Shown: positions 60,431-64,000 of the stretch, one piece after another | Position numbering within the stretch: the first letter of the stretch is position 1 | Layout of the letters: each line of letters begins with the position of its first letter | NCBI GenBank assembly: GCA_009760855.2 | Contig: WPIO01000062.1 | Span: 1,522,001 to 1,586,000, forward strand | Source: Cristatella mucedo | Lineage: Eukaryota > Bryozoa > Phylactolaemata > Cristatellidae | Direction: 5' to 3' | DNA: 64,000 nucleotides | The notes under the pieces: generated by a model | The model's database searches: none | Seen by the model: the letters and a program-made list of their open reading frames with translations, nothing else | What the model was told of the DNA's origin: nothing | Translations under genes and position numbers: made by a program

Positions 60431-60975
60431 GCGTCTCATCATTCCCGGAACAAATAAAAGCAGCCAGCCAAAAGGTGACTCTTTCCGTGGGCCGCATTAC
60501 CTGCACCGACAGGCCACTTCCTACAGAGGGCTACACCGAAGCACTCCCAGCACACGGAAACGTCGCAGAGCGCATGCTCCGCGTACTCACCGTCTATCCG
60601 GTCGCCGGTGGCGGAAGTTTGCCTTATCGCGATGGGTGTGCGTCACGCGCAGTGCCAGCACTATACGTATTTGCGAGTGCTGCTAGGTTTTCCCGGATAT
60701 AATGTCTGCGGTATGCTATGAAATGCATGCTAAGAAACGTATAGGAAATGTGCCTTGATCCTGAGGCTAGGACTGCGGATGTCCAAAAAATCATTAGTCC
60801 GCTGAATTGGGGCTGGTCGGCAAGACCAGGGCATGTTTCTCCCCGGCTTCACGAGTTAGTTATCTCCCATAGAACTCGCGGAGTTACCAAAAGAGCTGCC
60901 GGCGACAAACAATACCTTGATTTTACTGCTGACCGCAACAAACGTCCTCTCGTTAGAAAAAGTGCTAATCTTAGT
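60431..60975. other. Intergenic; unassigned open frame 60748-61068
   Basis: The frame reads into the LINE-B copy at its end. Its N-terminal part is not recognised and may be an upstream LINE section or chance. Confidence 0.35.
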
Positions 60976-61765
60976 TTGAAGGCTTCATTAAGGAGACCGC
61001 TTCCACAGCTAGCTATCGATTTCGATCTCTTTTTTATGAGATTAGGAACTGTCTACAACGGTGGCTAGCTAAATTGATTACTAGTTACTAGTTCCCTGGT
61101 TCTGTCTAAGCTAGACTGATGTTGTTCAGTTTTAGCTGGGCTATCAAAAGGTCACTAAGTCTTTTGCACCAAGTGATGAATCTGGCTGGAAGGCTCGTCT
61201 ACGAATCCCTGAGGTCCAGCCACGTGTCTCCTTTGCTGAAGGATATTCGCCGGCTTCCAGTCGGTCAACGGATACAGAGCAAAGTTCTTCCTCCCTTTGA
61301 TCCACAACGTCCGTCATGGCTTGGCTCCGTTGTACTCAGCACTACTTCACCATAACCTTTCAGACTCCTCTGGAAAACAAATTTGGCGGCCCATTCCTTA
61401 GCTTGAAGACCATTGGTGACTTAAGCTTTTTCGCTGTATGTCCTGGACTGTGTAGCTCACCCCACAATTCCTAAGCTGTGATATATATGATATACATTGT
61501 CTCGTTGCCGACTGCATCACTTCCTTTCCAGCAGCTCCGAGCTACCACTTCTTCAAAACTCACTTCTTCGACTGTCCTCCTGACTCATAGCCATGCCTCT
61601 CCTCACATTCTCTTTGTTGCCTGAGATTAAGTCTCTTGGCTACCGCACGCACATCAAAAGCCGCCTAGGCATTGAATGCTCTATAGAAAACTCTCCTTCC
61701 AGAAGCACCTGTATAGCTCCTTGTGACTGTTTGGGTTTCAGACGGAGATACATCGCATTAGCCAC
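60976..61765 (+). mobile_element. LINE-B, ~790-base copy (sense)
   Basis: Parallels 54773-55532 in the opposite strand: RRPLPQLAI, then SSLVLSKLD, HVSPLLKDIRRLPVGQRIQS, and the end EIKSLGYRTHIKSRLGIECS before GGAGATACATCG. Broken by frameshifts. Confidence 0.8.
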
Positions 61766-61857
61766 TCCTCGCGTTCTTCAGTTAGAACTAGTGCTATTTC
61801 ATCTATCCTAGTAGCAATAAAGCCAACATTGAGCTCGGCGGTCACTTAGAACTTAAT

Positions 61858-62890
61858 AACAATAATAATTCACTTGATAAAGCGCCCTCAGAGAACTCAA
61901 TCTCTCTCTAGGCGCTTTACATTTGCTGTAAAGTGAAATGCAATTGAATGGTAAGTAAAATCATGCTTGAAAAACAAACGAGATGAATAATATGGCTAGG
62001 GGTGACATGCACAGGGTCAACATGCAAATGTGGTTAGTGGCAGCATGCACAGTGTCAGCACGCATAAGCACATCAAGGACGAATCACAGGGACCCACTAA
62101 ATGCTGTCCTAAATAGGTGTGTTTTTAGGTTCCTTTTAAATGTGGTCAGGTCAGGGGATGTTTTGACGCAGGTCGGGAGGGAGTTCCAGGCTTTGGGAGC
62201 ATACGAACTAAATGCACGGTCTCCAAAGGATTTAAGGTTTGTATGAGGTATTTCTAGACTGTTGGATTCCGAGAAGCGGGTGGTACGATGCTTGGCCTGA
62301 TGGGGTAGTATATCTGACAGATAGGCTGGAGCCATAGAATGAAGGAACCTAAAAGTGAGCGACAAAACCTTGAAGTCAATCCGTTGCTTGACTGGTAGCC
62401 AGTGCAGGTCGGCGAGAAGTGGAGTAATGTGGCAACTGCGACGCTCACGACAGACAAGCCTAGCTGCAGAGTTTTGCACCAGCTGCAATCGCCTGATCGC
62501 ACATGCTGGTAGGCCAGTAAGCAGTGAGTTGCAGAAGTCGAGACGGGATGTCACGAATGCATGAACTAACTTGGACGTGGTATCTTTATCTAAACAAGCC
62601 CGAATTTTAGCAATTTTATGAAGCTGAAAATAGGCGGATTTGACAGTGGAGCTGATATGGTCGTCTAACGAGAGGTCGCTTTGGAATATGACACCTAGAT
62701 TTCGAGCTGATTCGACAGGAGATATGCTGGCAGAGCTAATTTTGAGAGAGCCTTTCTAATCTCTGGATCACACTGGGTTTGCCCATAACTAGTAAGTTAG
62801 TTTTATCATCGTTAAGTTTTAAAAATTTGCTGCCATCCATGTGTGGATGTCATCAATGCATGCAGCTAGTGAATTGAGAGAATTAATAAC
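61858..62890 (-). mobile_element. LINE-A, ~1-kb copy (antisense), best-preserved C-terminus
   Basis: Tail at 61858-61935 (AATAATAATTCACTTGATAA, CTCTAGGCGCTTTACATTTG), then 3' UTR, then an uninterrupted 156-codon frame (62554-62084): TSRLDFCNSLLTGLPACAIR, RLVCRERRSCHITPLLADLH, FSSYAPKAWNSLPTCVKTSP, LTTFKRNLKTHLFRTAFSGS. The conserved order places it downstream of the RT in a CR1/L2-like ORF2. Homology extends to about 62890 with frame breaks. Confidence 0.88.
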
Positions 62891-63865
62891 TTTAAACAGG
62901 TCTTAGCTGTATCGTTTCCGTATACGATGTTCGCAAGAACTTCGGTATTCGGAAGAATTCTGCAACGAACAAGAACGCACGTTAGAGCGCTCTATGTCAG
63001 GAGCCGAGGTCGTCTGTCTACTTGTGCCTCTGGAATGCAATTAACCATTTGTTGTTAGTAGCCCAATACTCGATGACACTCTTGACATTCATTGTTACCG
63101 ATGTGGGCGATTTCACCTGAGCTGCCGAGCCGACGATCCATTTCCCCAAACGTCAAGTGCCGGGGTCAGCAGGCCACTCCCTTCACTTTTGAGCCGCCCC
63201 GCTGCCGTTGGCTAGCTACCAGCTCAGGCCGGCTAGTTACTGAGGATCATCTGAAGCTTGTTCTTAGCCACCACACTGAGATCTGACTGAAGTCCTGTTC
63301 AGCTATTCCGATGCAATCCAAGAAGGTTAACTCTTATTTTCATACTTGGGAGATCGTTGAAAACTGGCAGTGGAATAGCGGCTATCACCTTCACTTCATT
63401 CAATTTCAAGTTTTATTGTCCCTTGCTAAAGAATCTTTTTAATTTTTTTCTCAGTCTACTTAGTGGTGAACTGTCGACGGTGGGGCTAATTTATCGTCAA
63501 CCGAGCTGCAATCCAAAGTTTCATCTCATACTTTTTTCTTTGTTCCATATATTTACACTATGATCGCTCACATTATCGGCTACTCGTTAGCATTTTTGAT
63601 AGCTCATTCGATCCGATGTGTTCCATGCTTTCATTATCTGCCTCTTTTTTCCTCCGTGCTCATGCTCAAGCTCCTGCGCATATAACAAGCTAAATCATCA
63701 ACCAAATGTTTTCTGGCGACTGATCCCCATCGATCACTATTATCACCACTTTTTTCGGTTTATATGCGGATTTAATTCTCCAGGATCGTGCGGCTGTTTT
63801 GGCATACAAGATTACAAGTCAAGAAACGTGTCTTTAATGTATATATGCGCATGTATGTAATTCAA
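62891..63865. other. No recognised gene
   Basis: AT-rich intergenic. The frames 63092-63286 and 63618-63860 have no domains. Confidence 0.4.
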
Positions 63866-64000
63866 TTGCACAGTGCCGTTAGAGAACTGAATCCCCATCA
63901 AGGCGCTTCACATATGACACAGGGCTCGAGTTTACAACCGAGGCCGTAAAGGTGAGGACTTTGACCTCGGTCGTCAAAAGCGAGCACCTTAACCCCATGT
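63866..64000 (-). mobile_element. SINE-A (antisense), cut by the window end
   Basis: CAGTGCCGTTAGAGAACTGA, AAGGCGCTTCACATATGACA, CAGGGCTCGAG and GCGAGCACCTTAACCCC; the head contains a duplicated GAGG.CGTAAAGGTGAGGAC-type segment. Confidence 0.75.

Noticed and set aside
60748-61068. 106-codon frame as a gene
   Set aside because: Its last third merges into LINE-B coding remnants; no independent domain is visible.

Overview
This window is nuclear DNA from an animal. Two host genes are split by GT-AG introns and carry animal-specific domain architectures, and most of the remaining sequence is retrotransposon debris. I cannot name the species. The repeats (L2/CR1-like LINEs, tRNA-derived SINEs and one small LTR element) and the intron sizes fit a non-vertebrate metazoan such as a sponge, cnidarian or lophotrochozoan, but this is only an inference.

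Layout. From 1 to about 16,000 there is gene-free repeat territory. It holds antisense LINE fragments (1-1342, 3512-3790), a complete but non-autonomous LTR retrotransposon (7933-9551), SINEs and an interspersed repeat present as an inverted pair (6400-6650 and 10380-10700). From 16,130 to 26,820 on the plus strand is a nine-exon LONRF-type gene encoding a 745-residue protein (TPR, RING, TPR, RING, LON domain) predicted to be a ubiquitin E3 ligase. Its first intron contains a near-identical 1.37-kb tandem duplication. From 26,821 to 33,321 is the convergent intergenic region, filled with LINE and SINE remnants. From 33,322 to 60,040 on the minus strand is a seven-exon CAB39/MO25 gene encoding a 335-residue scaffold protein. 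It spans 26.7 kb because its introns carry LINEs, SINEs, microsatellites and a long inverted LINE pair. From 60,041 to 64,000 there is a CpG-rich candidate MO25 promoter followed by LINE and SINE copies.

Both host genes look intact. Every exon joins the next in frame, each start codon has an in-frame stop just upstream, and conserved motifs are complete. The two genes lie tail to tail; there is no sign that they act in one pathway (LONRF: ubiquitin ligation; MO25: LKB1-STRAD and GCK-kinase scaffold).

I define two LINE families by sequence. LINE-A ends in a stem-loop (AGCGCC...GGCGCT) followed by ATT repeats. LINE-B ends in GGAGATACATT. The tRNA-headed SINE-A family ends in the same stem-loop as LINE-A, which suggests that it borrowed the LINE-A replication machinery. 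No CRISPR, operon, prophage or bacterial feature is present.
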